Below are positions 44,437 to 53,830 of a DNA stretch of 64,000 nt, piece by piece (position 1 is the first letter of the stretch; each line of letters begins with the position of its first letter). This DNA is from Chitinophaga caseinilytica (GTDB lineage Bacteria; Bacteroidota; Bacteroidia; Chitinophagales; Chitinophagaceae), in the NCBI RefSeq assembly GCF_038396765.1, contig NZ_CP150096.1:4013001-4077000 (forward strand), given 5' to 3'. The translations under genes were made by a program, and so were the position numbers. A model generated the notes under the pieces. That model did no database searches. It was given only the letters and a program-made list of their open reading frames with translations, and was not told the DNA's origin.

Positions 44437-46002
44437 CTAATTATATCCAGGGTTCTGCTGATCTTTCATATTGGGCGCGTTTTCGATATCGTTGAGCGGG
44501 AACGGCATGAGATAATCCCTTTCCTTCCGGAACACCCGTTTCTCCGTGGCGCCGCGCATTTGCGAGCCATTCAGCACCAGCGTTTTGTTCAGCTCCGTTT
44601 CCGCGATCTTCCAGCGGCGGATGTCGGAATAGTACAGTCCTTCCCCGGCAAACTCCACGCGGCGTTCGTGCCGGATCCGCAGGCGCATCTGCTCTTTCGT
44701 AAGGCTCGCAGGCAGGGGCGGCATTTCCACGGTTGTGCGGGCCCTTACCTTATTGATGGCGCCATATACTTCGGCATCCGGGCCCGACAATTCATTTTTC
44801 GCTTCGGCGAGCATCAACAGGATGTCGGCATAGCGGATAATGATCCCGTTGATTTGAGAAAGCCCGGTGGCACCCACTGCGTCGGCCAGACTGGTATTGT
44901 TGTCGTATTTCGTGTATTTTTTGAAGCTGTAGCCAGTGTAAACGCCCGGCCAGCCGTCTGCATCCACGGGGTAGGGCACGCCGTTGTAATTTTTGCCCCG
45001 GCGGAAGATGGTCTGGTCGAGCCGAGGGTCCCGGTTCTCGTTGTTGGGGTTTTTCGGGTTGCGGACAGCTTCGGTAGCGTCATACGGCGAGCCGTCTTTC
45101 ATTTCGTATTCGTTGACGAGGTCTTGCGTGGGCTCGATGGAGCTCCAGCCCGGCGCGTTGAGCGGGTCGTAGATGCCGAGGTAGATGTCCCAGCTCGTGG
45201 GGTACCTGGGCTGGAGGAACTGGATATCGAAAATCACTTCGCTGTTGTTCTCGTTCGCTTCCAGGAAAAGCCCGCGGTAGCTGGGGTACAGCTCATAACC
45301 CATCGTCATCACCTTTTTTGCGGCGTCCACGGTTGCCTGCCATTTCTCCTGGTACAGGTAGACGCGCGTCAGCAAGCCCCAGGCGGCGCCTTTCGTTACG
45401 CGCCCCGGCTCGGCGGCCGTGGGAGGAAGCAGGTCCGTAGCGGCGAGGAGGTCTTTTTCCACCTGTGCGTATACTTCCGCGCGGGTGCTTTTTTTCAGGT
45501 CGATCTGTGCAATGGAGGGCGATTCCAGCGGCATGGCCACTCCGCCCCAGTAATTCACCAGCAGCGAATAATAATAGGCCCGGAGGAAGTAGGCTTCTCC
45601 TTTCATGCCGTTCTTCCGGTCGTCGTTCATCGTCACCTTGTCGATATTGGTGAGGAAAACATTGCAGGCCGAAATACCGGAATAGGCGCCCCGGTAGAGC
45701 GACAGCATACTGCCCATATCGCTGGGCGTATGCAGGCTGAGGGAAATATTCTTCCAGCCTTCCCAGGGATAGTTGTTGAACGCATTGGGCGTGAGCACGT
45801 CGAGGTAGGGCAGTACTTCCGTGGAAACGTCCCACAGCGAGGAATAGCAACCGATATTGGCCGCTTTGGCGTCGGCTTCGGTTTTCCAGAAAGTGATGGG
45901 CGTGATGGCGTCTTGCGGTACTTTGTTCAGGAATTCTTTCCCGCAGGAAGTGCCGAGCATTGCTGCGGCGGTCAGTGATATGAAGAGGGCATTTTTATGC
46001 AT
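44437..46002 (-). CDS. SusD/RagB-family lipoprotein (orphan pair)
   Basis: A 521-residue surface lipoprotein with signal ending LGTSC, the SusD hallmark GEAYFLRAYYYSLLVNYWGGVAMP, a repeat-rich helical body, ILLMLAEAKNELSG, and the closing RIRHERRVEFAGEGLYYSDIRRWKIAE with YLMPFPLNDIE. It works with the SusC at 46021, 18 bases upstream. No enzyme, sigma or regulator gene is linked, so the ligand cannot be inferred. Confidence 0.94.
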   Translation of the reverse strand: MHKNALFISLTAAAMLGTSCGKEFLNKVPQDAITPITFWKTEADAKAANIGCYSSLWDVSTEVLPYLDVLTPNAFNNYPWEGWKNISLSLHTPSDMGSMLSLYRGAYSGISACNVFLTNIDKVTMNDDRKNGMKGEAYFLRAYYYSLLVNYWGGVAMPLESPSIAQIDLKKSTRAEVYAQVEKDLLAATDLLPPTAAEPGRVTKGAAWGLLTRVYLYQEKWQATVDAAKKVMTMGYELYPSYRGLFLEANENNSEVIFDIQFLQPRYPTSWDIYLGIYDPLNAPGWSSIEPTQDLVNEYEMKDGSPYDATEAVRNPKNPNNENRDPRLDQTIFRRGKNYNGVPYPVDADGWPGVYTGYSFKKYTKYDNNTSLADAVGATGLSQINGIIIRYADILLMLAEAKNELSGPDAEVYGAINKVRARTTVEMPPLPASLTKEQMRLRIRHERRVEFAGEGLYYSDIRRWKIAETELNKTLVLNGSQMRGATEKRVFRKERDYLMPFPLNDIENAPNMKDQQNPGYN

Positions 46003-46020
46003 GAGTTCGGATGTTTGCGG

Positions 46021-49000
46021 TTAGAATTTAACGTTGATTCCGCCGGAAATGATCCTGACGTTAGGATATTGCGCGGATGATGCGTTGGTGAGCGGGCGTT
46101 CCGGATCGATGCCTTCGAAACGGGAGAACGTGAAGGCGTTCTGCGCGTCTACATACACCCGCAGCCCCTGGATCCCTGCCTTCTTCAGCCAGGCCTGCGG
46201 CAGCGTGTACCCGATCTGGATGTCTTTGATCCGCATGTACGAAGCATCCTGCAGCCAGAAGCTGTTGCCGCTGTAATTCTGCGTGGAGGAGGCGTTGTAT
46301 TGCAACAGGCGGGGCAGTTTGGCGCCGGGGTTTTCGGGCGTCCAGGTGTTGCCTTTTTCCCAGCGGCTCAGAATGCCTGCGCCGTTCAGGAATGGGAAGA
46401 AAAGCTCGCCGCCCACGTAAGAATCCACGTCAGCGATGCCCTGGAGGTTCACCCGGGCGTCAAAACCTTTCCAGCCGGCAGTGAAATACGCGCCGTACGT
46501 CCAGGTCGGGAGCGGCTTGCCCACTACCTGGCGGTCGTTGAGGTCGATCACCCCATCCGGCACGCCGTTCGGCCCGCTGATGTCCTCGAATTTAAGGTCG
46601 CCGGGGGCTACGGTGCCGGTTGTGGGTTTTGCGCTTTTGTCCACTTCATCCTGCGTCTGGAAAATGCCGAGCGCCTTCCACATGTAGAACGACTGTACCG
46701 GATGGCCGGCGATGTTGCTGTTCTGCCCCAATTGCGCTGCGGGAATGTAGGTGATCTCGTTTTTGACGTGCGTGAGGTTGAACCCTGCGCTGAAATCCAC
46801 TTCACCGATCCTGTCATTGTAGCCGGCCGAAAATTCCCAACCGGTATTTTTAACCGAGGAAAGGTTCATGGTCGGTTTTTCGGGAACGCCGAGGAAGTCG
46901 GGTAATGTCGCCAGTTGATATAAAATCCCTTCCCGGTTGTCGCGGAACCAGTCGAACGTCACGTTGAGCTTGTTTTTGAGGAATCCTGCGTCCAGCCCCA
47001 GGTTCAGTTTCTTGCCGATTTCCCATTTGATGGAATTGTCCACGATCCCCCGTTGCGCGATGCCGGAAAATATCTGGCTGCCGAAGGGATAGAAGCGGGA
47101 AAATTTATACGTCTCGATATAAGCGTATTCCCCGATCTGGTCGTTCCCGGATTTGCCCCAGGAAGCGCGCAACTTCAGTTCGTCGAATATTTTCTGGTCT
47201 TGCATGAACGCTTCCTTCGTGATGCGCCAGCCTACGAGCACGGAGGGGAAGAAGCCCCAGCGCCCGCCTTCCGAAACGCGCGAAGTACCGTCGTACCGCC
47301 CGATGGCTTCGAGCAGGTATTTTTCTTTGTAGGAATAATTGAGCCTGCCGATGTAGGAGCGGAGCGCCCATCCATAGGTAGTTCCGTTGATCAGCGGCGT
47401 TTCCAGGCCGGCGTTGATTTCCGTCAGCCGGTTATTCACGAAACCCATGATCGATCCGCCGAGGCTGCGCGTATCGCTCTGTTCCTGGCTGTAAATTCCC
47501 ATCAGCGTCAGGTCGTGGTCCTGCGCGAAGGTTTTGTTATAGGTCAGGCTGCTGAAAAGCGTGGTGTACAGCGTTTTCTCCCAGCTGTTCAGGGCTTTGG
47601 CCCCGCCGGCGTTCATGGTGGTGGCCACTGTCAGCGTTTTCGGGTTGTAGATGTCCACTTTGGGCGTAAACGTCTGGTTGTCGGTCGTAACGTAGTTAGC
47701 CCCACCGGTGACGTTGAATTTCAGTCCGGGGATGATCTCGTAATTGAGGAACGCGTTGCCGTTGAAGAATCCCCGCGTGGTTTCGTTTTTCCCTTCGTCG
47801 GTCATGACGAGCGGATTGCGGAACTGGGTGTTGATGGAGCGCACCCAGGTACCGCCGTATTCCCCGTTGGAGGCGTAAGGCGTGTAGAACGGCAGCGTAC
47901 GGTTCAGCTCGGTGAACAGGTTGCCCGCGCCGTTGTGCGATTCCCGCGATTTTTCGTAGCGCATCCCGGTGCGGAGGCCTACTTCCAGTTTATCGTTCAC
48001 TTTGGTGGTCACGTTGGCGCGGAGGTTGTGCAGTTTAGCGTTCCCGTTCCGCACGATGCCGTCCTGGTCGGTATACCCCAGGGAAACGTTGAACTGCGTT
48101 TTATTCTCACCGCCGGAAATGCTTACCTGGTTGGATTGTATGCCGGCGGGCCCGATCACGAGGTCGCGCCAATCGGTGTTGGGATAGAGATAGGGATCTT
48201 TTCCGTTGCGGTATTCGTTGATCACCGCATCGGAATAATAGGCGGGCTGGTTCTGGTTTTTGAGCGCCTGGTTGTAGAGCTCCATGTAATCCACCGCATT
48301 GGTGGGCGTTTCGGGCAATTTGGTGGCTTTCTGTTTGCCGTAGGAGGTCATGAAATCGAGGTTGATCCTGCCTTTTGCCCCGCTTTTGGTTTGAACGAGG
48401 ATGACGCCGTTGGCGGCACGCGAGCCGTAAATGGCTACAGACGCGTCTTTGAGGACGGAGATAGACTCAATGTCTGCCGGGTTCACGCTCCGCAGCGATC
48501 CCACCACGCCGTCGATCAACACGAGCGCGTCCGAATTGCCCATGGTGCCGATGCCGCGCACGCGGATGCTGGCGCCGTCGGCCCCGGGCTGGCCGCTGGT
48601 CTGGTTCACCCAAACGCCGGGTACCTGTCCGGAGAGCGCCTGCGAAGCGTTGGTGATCGGCCTTCCGGCGATGGCATCTGCTTTCATGAGGCCTACGGAG
48701 CCCGCGAGTGTGGCGCGTTTCCGGGTGCCGAAACCTACCACTACCACTTCGTTCATGCCTTTTACGTCGGGCTCCATGGTGATGTTCAGGGTGGGCGCGG
48801 TGCCGAGGGGTTTACTGACCGTAGCATAACCGATCAGCCTGAATTCGATCGTCGCGGTACCGGCGGCGTCTGTCTGCAGCGTGTATTTTCCCGTCGCATC
48901 GGTGACGGCCCCGCCAGTTCGGCCATTTATTAATACCGTTACCCCCGGCAAGGGCTGATTGCTGTTGTCTGAAACCGTGCCCGACAGGGTGCGGGACTGA

Positions 49001-49068
49001 CCATAGGCTACATAGACGTTGGCGATAATGGCGAAGAAGATGAGTAGTGCTCTTCCCGTATTTTTCAT
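46021..49068 (-). CDS. SusC-family TonB-dependent receptor (orphan pair)
   Basis: A 1015-residue outer-membrane transporter: signal peptide (LLIFFAIIANVYVAYGQ), CarboxypepD_reg-like domain (LSGTVSDNSNQPLPGVTVLINGR), plug (EVVVVGFGTRKRATLAGSVG, IRVRGIGTMGNSDALVLIDGVVG, VLKDASVAIYGSRAANGVILVQTK) and barrel ending FGGINVKF-like (ISGGINVKF). No STN domain, so it is not wired to a FecR. Its upstream region holds two 11-bp direct repeats. Intact. Confidence 0.95.
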   Translation of the reverse strand: MKNTGRALLIFFAIIANVYVAYGQSRTLSGTVSDNSNQPLPGVTVLINGRTGGAVTDATGKYTLQTDAAGTATIEFRLIGYATVSKPLGTAPTLNITMEPDVKGMNEVVVVGFGTRKRATLAGSVGLMKADAIAGRPITNASQALSGQVPGVWVNQTSGQPGADGASIRVRGIGTMGNSDALVLIDGVVGSLRSVNPADIESISVLKDASVAIYGSRAANGVILVQTKSGAKGRINLDFMTSYGKQKATKLPETPTNAVDYMELYNQALKNQNQPAYYSDAVINEYRNGKDPYLYPNTDWRDLVIGPAGIQSNQVSISGGENKTQFNVSLGYTDQDGIVRNGNAKLHNLRANVTTKVNDKLEVGLRTGMRYEKSRESHNGAGNLFTELNRTLPFYTPYASNGEYGGTWVRSINTQFRNPLVMTDEGKNETTRGFFNGNAFLNYEIIPGLKFNVTGGANYVTTDNQTFTPKVDIYNPKTLTVATTMNAGGAKALNSWEKTLYTTLFSSLTYNKTFAQDHDLTLMGIYSQEQSDTRSLGGSIMGFVNNRLTEINAGLETPLINGTTYGWALRSYIGRLNYSYKEKYLLEAIGRYDGTSRVSEGGRWGFFPSVLVGWRITKEAFMQDQKIFDELKLRASWGKSGNDQIGEYAYIETYKFSRFYPFGSQIFSGIAQRGIVDNSIKWEIGKKLNLGLDAGFLKNKLNVTFDWFRDNREGILYQLATLPDFLGVPEKPTMNLSSVKNTGWEFSAGYNDRIGEVDFSAGFNLTHVKNEITYIPAAQLGQNSNIAGHPVQSFYMWKALGIFQTQDEVDKSAKPTTGTVAPGDLKFEDISGPNGVPDGVIDLNDRQVVGKPLPTWTYGAYFTAGWKGFDARVNLQGIADVDSYVGGELFFPFLNGAGILSRWEKGNTWTPENPGAKLPRLLQYNASSTQNYSGNSFWLQDASYMRIKDIQIGYTLPQAWLKKAGIQGLRVYVDAQNAFTFSRFEGIDPERPLTNASSAQYPNVRIISGGINVKF

Positions 49069-49120
49069 GTCTGTGAAATTTAGTCCAGCGAAAATACAGG
49101 GGAGGATGGGGCAGGGGCTT

Positions 49121-49152
49121 TAACGATCTTACCACATTTGATAACGATCTTA
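49121..49152. repeat. Two 11-bp direct repeats upstream of the orphan SusC
   Basis: TAACGATCTTA occurs at 49121-49131 and again at 49142-49152, 21 bases apart, that is two helical turns. It lies 50-85 bases upstream of the SusC start, with a TATTTTCG -7-like sequence (minus strand) between. This spacing suits the binding of an activator dimer. Confidence 0.6.
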
Positions 49153-49286
49153 GCGAAAAATGAGAGCAATGTGCAAATGGGTGAGAATATTGTTTATGAT
49201 ACGGGCGGATTGAGGTGGGACAGGGATGAAATTCCGGCGGTTTATTCGTAAATTTCCATCATCCCGATTTAGCTTATATCCCGAAT

Positions 49287-49775
49287 ATGCCTCAACTGAA
49301 AGAAGACATCACCGCCTGCTCCGAATGGATCGTTCAATGCTTCGGCAGTATCCAGCTCCCGCTCGATTATTCGGTGGACAGTATCGTCCATATCGACGGA
49401 TTTCTCCAAAAAAATATCGTAGATGCGCAACCGGTACCCGGTTCGGTGCTGGCATCGAATTTCGGGCAGATATTGTTCGGCCTGGGCGCTTATCTCGGCG
49501 AAACCATCATCCGCCACGTTCCCGGTGCAGATTGGGTGCTGGACGATGCCGATCCACAGGGCGAGATCAACGCGGAAGTCCGCTTCCCCGACGGTTCGCA
49601 GATCTGGCCCATGATGAAGATCATCAAGCGCGCGCAGAACGGTTTCGAAGATTCCGTGTACCCTTACGCGTACGAGCTCACGAAACCCTACGCAGCCAAT
49701 GCGTTCAACGATGCCTTCTGGCACATCCGGCCGCAGGAGCCGCCGGATAAAAAGCCATGGTACAAGTTCTGGTAA
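49287..49775 (+). CDS. Unknown cytoplasmic protein
   Basis: A 162-residue acidic protein without export or membrane signals. Possible pattern: SVDSIVHIDGFLQKN, FGQILFGLGAYLGETIIRHVPGADWVLDD, GEINAEVRFPDGSQIWPMMKIIKRAQNG. The GLGAYLGEtI-R...W block resembles small DUFs found beside suppressor- or immunity-type proteins (SUKH/DUF-like), but no family is certain. It is divergent from SusC and ends at a strong terminator. Confidence 0.65.
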   Translation: MPQLKEDITACSEWIVQCFGSIQLPLDYSVDSIVHIDGFLQKNIVDAQPVPGSVLASNFGQILFGLGAYLGETIIRHVPGADWVLDDADPQGEINAEVRFPDGSQIWPMMKIIKRAQNGFEDSVYPYAYELTKPYAANAFNDAFWHIRPQEPPDKKPWYKFW

Positions 49776-49789
49776 GATCATATAAACGG

Positions 49790-49825
49790 AAAACGCCCGT
49801 GGAACCCTTGCTCCACGGGCGTTTT
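49790..49825. terminator. Bidirectional intrinsic terminator
   Basis: AAAACGCCCGTGGA and TCCACGGGCGTTTT form a 14-bp perfect stem around an 8-base loop between convergent genes. Confidence 0.88.
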
Positions 49826-49842
49826 CAATATTTACGGTGTCA

Positions 49843-51111
49843 TTATTTCTTCGCGATGCGGTACAGCCGTCCCTGGTCGGTTACGGCATACAGCGCGCCA
49901 TCGTTCCCTTGCGTGATATCGCGGAAACGCTGGCCTTCCCCTGCGAGGATGCGCTCTTCGCCCACCACTTTATTGTTCTCGATAACAATCCGCGCGATAT
50001 GCGTGCTGCTGAGGCCGCCGATGAACAGGTTGTTCTGCCATTCGGGAATGTCGGAGCCTTTATAGAACGTCATGCCGCTGGGAGAGAGCACGGGGTCCCA
50101 ATAGTAAATGGGTTGCTCCAGGCCCTGCTTCTGCTGGATACTGTCTCCGATCTTTTTGCCGCTGTATTCGAGGCCGTACGTGATGGTAGGCCATCCGTAG
50201 TTTTTGCCGGCTTCCACGCGGTTCAGCTCGTCGCCGCCACGGGGCCCGAACTCGGTTTCCCAAAGATCGCCGGTAACGGGGTGGAACGCGAGTCCCTGTA
50301 CATTTCGATGGCCGTAAGAATACAATTCGGGACGGGCGTTGCTGTTGCCGGCGAAAGGATTGCCTGCTGCGGGCTGTCCGTCTTTCGTGATGCGGACGAT
50401 CTTGCCCAGGCCGGATTTGAGGTCCTGCGCCTGCGGGCGCGTGGCCAGGTCGGAGCGTTCGCCGGTGCTCACGAGGAGATTGCCGTCTTTGTCGATAAGG
50501 ATGCGGCCGCCGTAGTGGAGCGTGCCGTCGTATTCAGGCGTGGCGCGGTAAATAACGGTGGCGCCTTCTATCTTCTTTTCGTCGGCCGACAGTTTGCCTT
50601 TGGCTACTGCGGTGAGCGTGCCGCCGGGGCGCTGTTCGGAAAATACCCAGTACACCATGCGGTTGCTGGCGAAGTCGGGGTCTACGCGGAGGCCGAGCAG
50701 GCCGCCCTGTCCGTTGGAATTCACGGCCGGGATGCCGGTGATGGCGTCGCTGAGTTTCCCGTCTGCGGATGCGATGCGCATGGTACCGGTTTTTTCGGTG
50801 ATGAGCAGGCGCCCGTCGGGCAGGGAAGTGATGCCCCAGGGTTTGCTGAGGCCTTCGGCCAGCACTTTGCCTTCGTAGGGCGATTGGGTTTTTACACCGC
50901 CGATCCGTGTCTGGCCTTCGAATGCGGGTTTATAATCGGTGTTGGCGGCCGTGGTTTCCACGGGCGGCATTTTTGTGGTGTCTGACGAGCCAGGTTGCGC
51001 GGTGCTGTCCTGGTTCGTGTTCCCGGAAGTGCCCTGGCCGCAGGATGCGATCACCACGGCTCCGCCTACGCAAAGCGCGCGCAGGAAAAGGGGAGTCGGA
51101 TAGATATTCAT
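49843..51111 (-). CDS. PQQ-dependent sugar dehydrogenase, lipoprotein (YliI/GSDH type)
   Basis: A 422-residue protein with lipoprotein signal (VIASC), a low-complexity linker, and a six-bladed GSDH propeller: LAEGLSKPWGITSLPDGRLLITEKTG, GQGGLLGLRVDPDFASNRMVYW, YGGRILIDKDGNLLVSTGERSD, LYSYGHRNVQGLAFHPVTGDLWETEFGPRGGDELNRVEAGKNYGWP, and a C-terminal PSGMTFYKGSDIPEWQNNLFIGGL. The histidine in YGHRN is the family's catalytic/cofactor residue region. It oxidises aldoses in the periplasm, if PQQ is available. No PQQ biosynthesis genes are in the window. Alone; no operon partner. Confidence 0.9.
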   Translation of the reverse strand: MNIYPTPLFLRALCVGGAVVIASCGQGTSGNTNQDSTAQPGSSDTTKMPPVETTAANTDYKPAFEGQTRIGGVKTQSPYEGKVLAEGLSKPWGITSLPDGRLLITEKTGTMRIASADGKLSDAITGIPAVNSNGQGGLLGLRVDPDFASNRMVYWVFSEQRPGGTLTAVAKGKLSADEKKIEGATVIYRATPEYDGTLHYGGRILIDKDGNLLVSTGERSDLATRPQAQDLKSGLGKIVRITKDGQPAAGNPFAGNSNARPELYSYGHRNVQGLAFHPVTGDLWETEFGPRGGDELNRVEAGKNYGWPTITYGLEYSGKKIGDSIQQKQGLEQPIYYWDPVLSPSGMTFYKGSDIPEWQNNLFIGGLSSTHIARIVIENNKVVGEERILAGEGQRFRDITQGNDGALYAVTDQGRLYRIAKK

Positions 51112-51219
51112 ATTTGAATGATTTGCTTGGAAAATCGGTGCTTAAATATAACATAAGTTGTCAAGAATACACGCAATTCTCCTGCCGTTCATGTATCTCC
51201 GTTCCGGGAACGCCGATTT

Positions 51220-52617
51220 TCAATGCCAGGAATTCACGGGTTGGGCGTCCCCGTCCGGCAACAGGTACAAACAACAACCGGTCAGCAACAGCAGCAGGAT
51301 ATTGAGCCCCATGGCCGGCAGATACGCCTGCGTATAACCATGCCCCGCCTGCAGCAGGCTGAAGAAAACCCCGCCGCAAATGCTCACCCCCAGCGCCACG
51401 GCAACCTGCTGGATGGTGCTGTACGTCCCCGAAGCCGCGCCCGACAGCTCCGCCGGAATGCTCTTCATGGCCATGGTGAGCATCGACGGCAATACCGTTC
51501 CGCAACCCATCCCGTATAGGAACAACACGGGCAGCAAGGCGGTGTTCCCCTGTCTTTCGCCTGCGAACAGGTACATATGCATCAGCAGCGTTGCGATCAT
51601 GAGCAAAACGCCCGCCAGCAGTACCTTTTTACCATATTTCCCCAATAGCCGCATGGCGATCATGGAAGCCAGCACATACCCGACGCCCTGGGCCACAAAC
51701 AGCAGTCCGGTTGCCGTGGCGCCCAATCCCCGGCCGGTTTGCAGCAAAACGGAGTGGATAAGGAAATACGAGTCCTGTACCATAAAATAACACAGCGTAG
51801 CGCACAGCGCGATCCGGAAATCGGGGATGGCGAACAGGCGCAATTGCATGAGCGGCTCCGATTTCCTGCGCTGGAGCCAGATAAACGCGGCCAGGATGGG
51901 GGCAGAAGCGCCCAGCATCCCGATGCACCACAGCGGCCAGCCGAGCTCCCGGCCCTGGATGAGTGGGAACACGAGGCACATCAGGCCCGCCGTAAGCAGG
52001 GCTACGCCCGCCACGTCGAAGCGGGCGCGGGGCGCGAGGGGCGTTTCCGGGAGTTTGCGCCAGGCCAGCGCCGCGGCCAGCAGTCCGATGGGGAGATTGA
52101 TCAGGAAGATGAGCCGCCATCCCGCCACGGCGGTATCCAGGTCCGGGATGATCCCGCCCAGGAACTGCCCGATCACCGAAGCCGCTCCCGCGATGGTCCC
52201 GTAAATCCCCAGTGCGCGGATGCGCTCCTGGTGCCCGGGGTACAGCACATGCACGAGCGCGATACTCTGCGGCACGAGCAGCGCCGCGCCCACGCCCTGC
52301 ACAAACCGCGCGATGTTGAGCTGCAACGGCGTGCCCGCGACCCCGCAAAAGCAGGACGCCAGCGTGAACAGGAGCATCGACCATACGAAGATGCGCTTCT
52401 TGCCGAACCGGTCGCCCAACCGCCCGCCCACAATGAGGAACGACGCGTATCCCAGCAAATACATGGCGATGACGAGCTGCATGTCTGCATCGCTGCCGTT
52501 CAGTCCGGCGCGGATAGACGGCAGCGCCACGTTCACGATGAAAATATCGATTACGGCCAGGAAGATGGCCGAGGAAATGATGGCGAGCCTTAATCCGTCT
52601 GATGTCTGTCTTTTCAT
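51220..52617 (-). CDS. MFS drug exporter of the DHA2 (14-helix) family
   Basis: A 465-residue inner-membrane protein with about 14 hydrophobic segments. Motif A between helices 2 and 3 reads GGRLGDRFGKKRIF; the family motif D1-like AVIDIFIVNVALPSIRAGL is in helix 1; motif C-like segments rich in Gly occur in helix 5. It is a proton-driven exporter of drugs or other small molecules. It is divergent from an HxlR-type regulator with a 76-base shared promoter region, the standard layout for a self-contained efflux unit. Confidence 0.9.
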   Translation of the reverse strand: MKRQTSDGLRLAIISSAIFLAVIDIFIVNVALPSIRAGLNGSDADMQLVIAMYLLGYASFLIVGGRLGDRFGKKRIFVWSMLLFTLASCFCGVAGTPLQLNIARFVQGVGAALLVPQSIALVHVLYPGHQERIRALGIYGTIAGAASVIGQFLGGIIPDLDTAVAGWRLIFLINLPIGLLAAALAWRKLPETPLAPRARFDVAGVALLTAGLMCLVFPLIQGRELGWPLWCIGMLGASAPILAAFIWLQRRKSEPLMQLRLFAIPDFRIALCATLCYFMVQDSYFLIHSVLLQTGRGLGATATGLLFVAQGVGYVLASMIAMRLLGKYGKKVLLAGVLLMIATLLMHMYLFAGERQGNTALLPVLFLYGMGCGTVLPSMLTMAMKSIPAELSGAASGTYSTIQQVAVALGVSICGGVFFSLLQAGHGYTQAYLPAMGLNILLLLLTGCCLYLLPDGDAQPVNSWH

Positions 52618-52693
52618 TATTCGTTACCTTTAAACCGCCAAATTTCAGGCAGCTGCAGCCCGCAGACAAGTAGTTCAACGAAAGATACCGGGT

Positions 52694-53107
52694 ATGAAAA
52701 AAGATACTAATGAGGAAAATAGCGCCTTTGCGGTGAATGCCGCATCCGCGCAATTGCTCGAAAATAACTGTTCCATGACACTGGCCATGCAGGTGATCGG
52801 TGGAAAATGGAAATTACTGCTGCTGAACGCCATCCGGAAAGAGTGCCCCATGCGGTTCGGGGAATTGCGCAAAAAGATGATCGACATCACCCATGCCACG
52901 CTCACCGCACAATTGCGCGAACTGGAGGCCGACGGGGTCATTGAAAGGAAAGTATATGCCGTATCGCCCCCGAAAGTGGAATATAAACTGACGGCGCTGG
53001 GCAAACAGCTCATTCCCGTGATGCAGGCGCTGTGCGATTGGGGAGACGCTTACCGCCAGCGCGATAGCGGGTTAGCGGAGGGCAGGGAACAGGGAGCCGC
53101 CGAATAG
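52694..53107 (+). CDS. HxlR-family transcriptional regulator
   Basis: A 137-residue winged-helix regulator. Family signature: NNCSMTLAMQVIGGKWKLLLLNAI, MRFGELRKKMIDITHATLTAQLRELEADGVIERKVY, and VEYKLTALGKQLIPVMQALCDWG. The Cys near residue 26 is in the position of the redox- or electrophile-sensing cysteine of HxlR/YodB proteins. It is divergent from the DHA2 exporter and likely controls it. Its 3' end overlaps that of the convergent sigma gene by 36 bases. Confidence 0.9.
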   Translation: MKKDTNEENSAFAVNAASAQLLENNCSMTLAMQVIGGKWKLLLLNAIRKECPMRFGELRKKMIDITHATLTAQLRELEADGVIERKVYAVSPPKVEYKLTALGKQLIPVMQALCDWGDAYRQRDSGLAEGREQGAAE

Positions 53108-53701
53108 GATGAACAGCACCAGTTGGCGGTCGCTGAATCGGAGCCGCAATTGCGCGAGGGCTTTCGCCTTGTGCTCTTTCACCGTAAACACCGAAATGCC
53201 CAGTTCCCGGGCGATTTCTTCGAAACTCATCCCTTCCAGGAAAACCATATTGAACACCTGCCTGCGTTTTTCGGGTAGCAGCGAGATTTCTTTGTAAACA
53301 GACTGCATCAGCTCGGTGCGGATCATTTCCTGCAAAACCGGCGCGTCGGCCGCGGAGGCGTCCAGGTATTTTACTTCTTCCCTGAAATTTTCCTTCACCT
53401 TTTCATGCCGTAACAGATTCAGACAGGCGTTACGGGTGGCGGTATATAAAAAACTTTTGATGCTTTTGGGATGCTGGAACCCTGCGCGCCCGTCCCACAG
53501 TTTCACGAAGCTGTCTTTCACCGCGTCTTCCGCCGCCGCTGTATTCCCCGTCAGTTGCTCCGCGAAATAGCACAACGGCTTGTAATGCTCCCGGAAGAAG
53601 GCATTGAAAGCAGAAGAATCACCTTGCTGGAACGCGGGAATCAGCTCCTCCCACGGGTCCGCGTGCGCTGACATAAGACTTTGGTTTAATGTGGAATGCA
53701 A
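53072..53701 (-). CDS. ECF RNA polymerase sigma factor
   Basis: A 209-residue sigma factor: region 2 with SAFNAFFREHYKPLCYFAEQL, AVKDSFVKLWDGRA and KSIKSFLYTATRNACLNLL, region 4 with LPEKRRQVFNMVFLEGMSFEEIARELGISVFTVKEHKAKALAQL. The start is either ATG 53701 or, more likely, ATG 53674, because a TTG-N20-TACTTTAG promoter ends 13 bases before 53701. The matching FecR and SusC genes are on the opposite strand 3.2 kb away, after a lipoprotein and a protease gene. The head-to-tail sigma-FecR order seen in the 31-39 kb operon is broken here. Confidence 0.9.
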   Translation of the reverse strand: MHSTLNQSLMSAHADPWEELIPAFQQGDSSAFNAFFREHYKPLCYFAEQLTGNTAAAEDAVKDSFVKLWDGRAGFQHPKSIKSFLYTATRNACLNLLRHEKVKENFREEVKYLDASAADAPVLQEMIRTELMQSVYKEISLLPEKRRQVFNMVFLEGMSFEEIARELGISVFTVKEHKAKALAQLRLRFSDRQLVLFILFGGSLFPALR

Positions 53702-53714
53702 AAAGGCAAGCGGG

Positions 53715-53745
53715 CTAAAGTAGGCAATTCGCCGGAATCCGGCAA
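53715..53745 (-). promoter_or_regulatory. Promoter of the second ECF sigma gene
   Basis: On the minus strand, TTG (53745-53743), 20 bases, then TACTTTAG (53722-53715), 7 of 8 to TAnnTTTG. Confidence 0.5.
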
Positions 53746-53830
53746 GCGCGGGCCGCGGGAAAATATTTTTTCAATCCGGCTAGTTCGATGGTGAAAGTTG
53801 CGTGTTCTAGCTCCAGTAACGCTTGAACTT

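Noticed and set aside
47053..48933. 626-residue open frame on the plus strand opposite the orphan SusC
   Set aside because: Antisense shadow of a complete SusC gene; no recognisable motif. The same applies to 59645-61435, 12394-13860 and 2318-3703.
53798..53830. Longer start for the lipoprotein at 53831
   Set aside because: The 11 extra residues come before a good lipoprotein signal and would spoil it.
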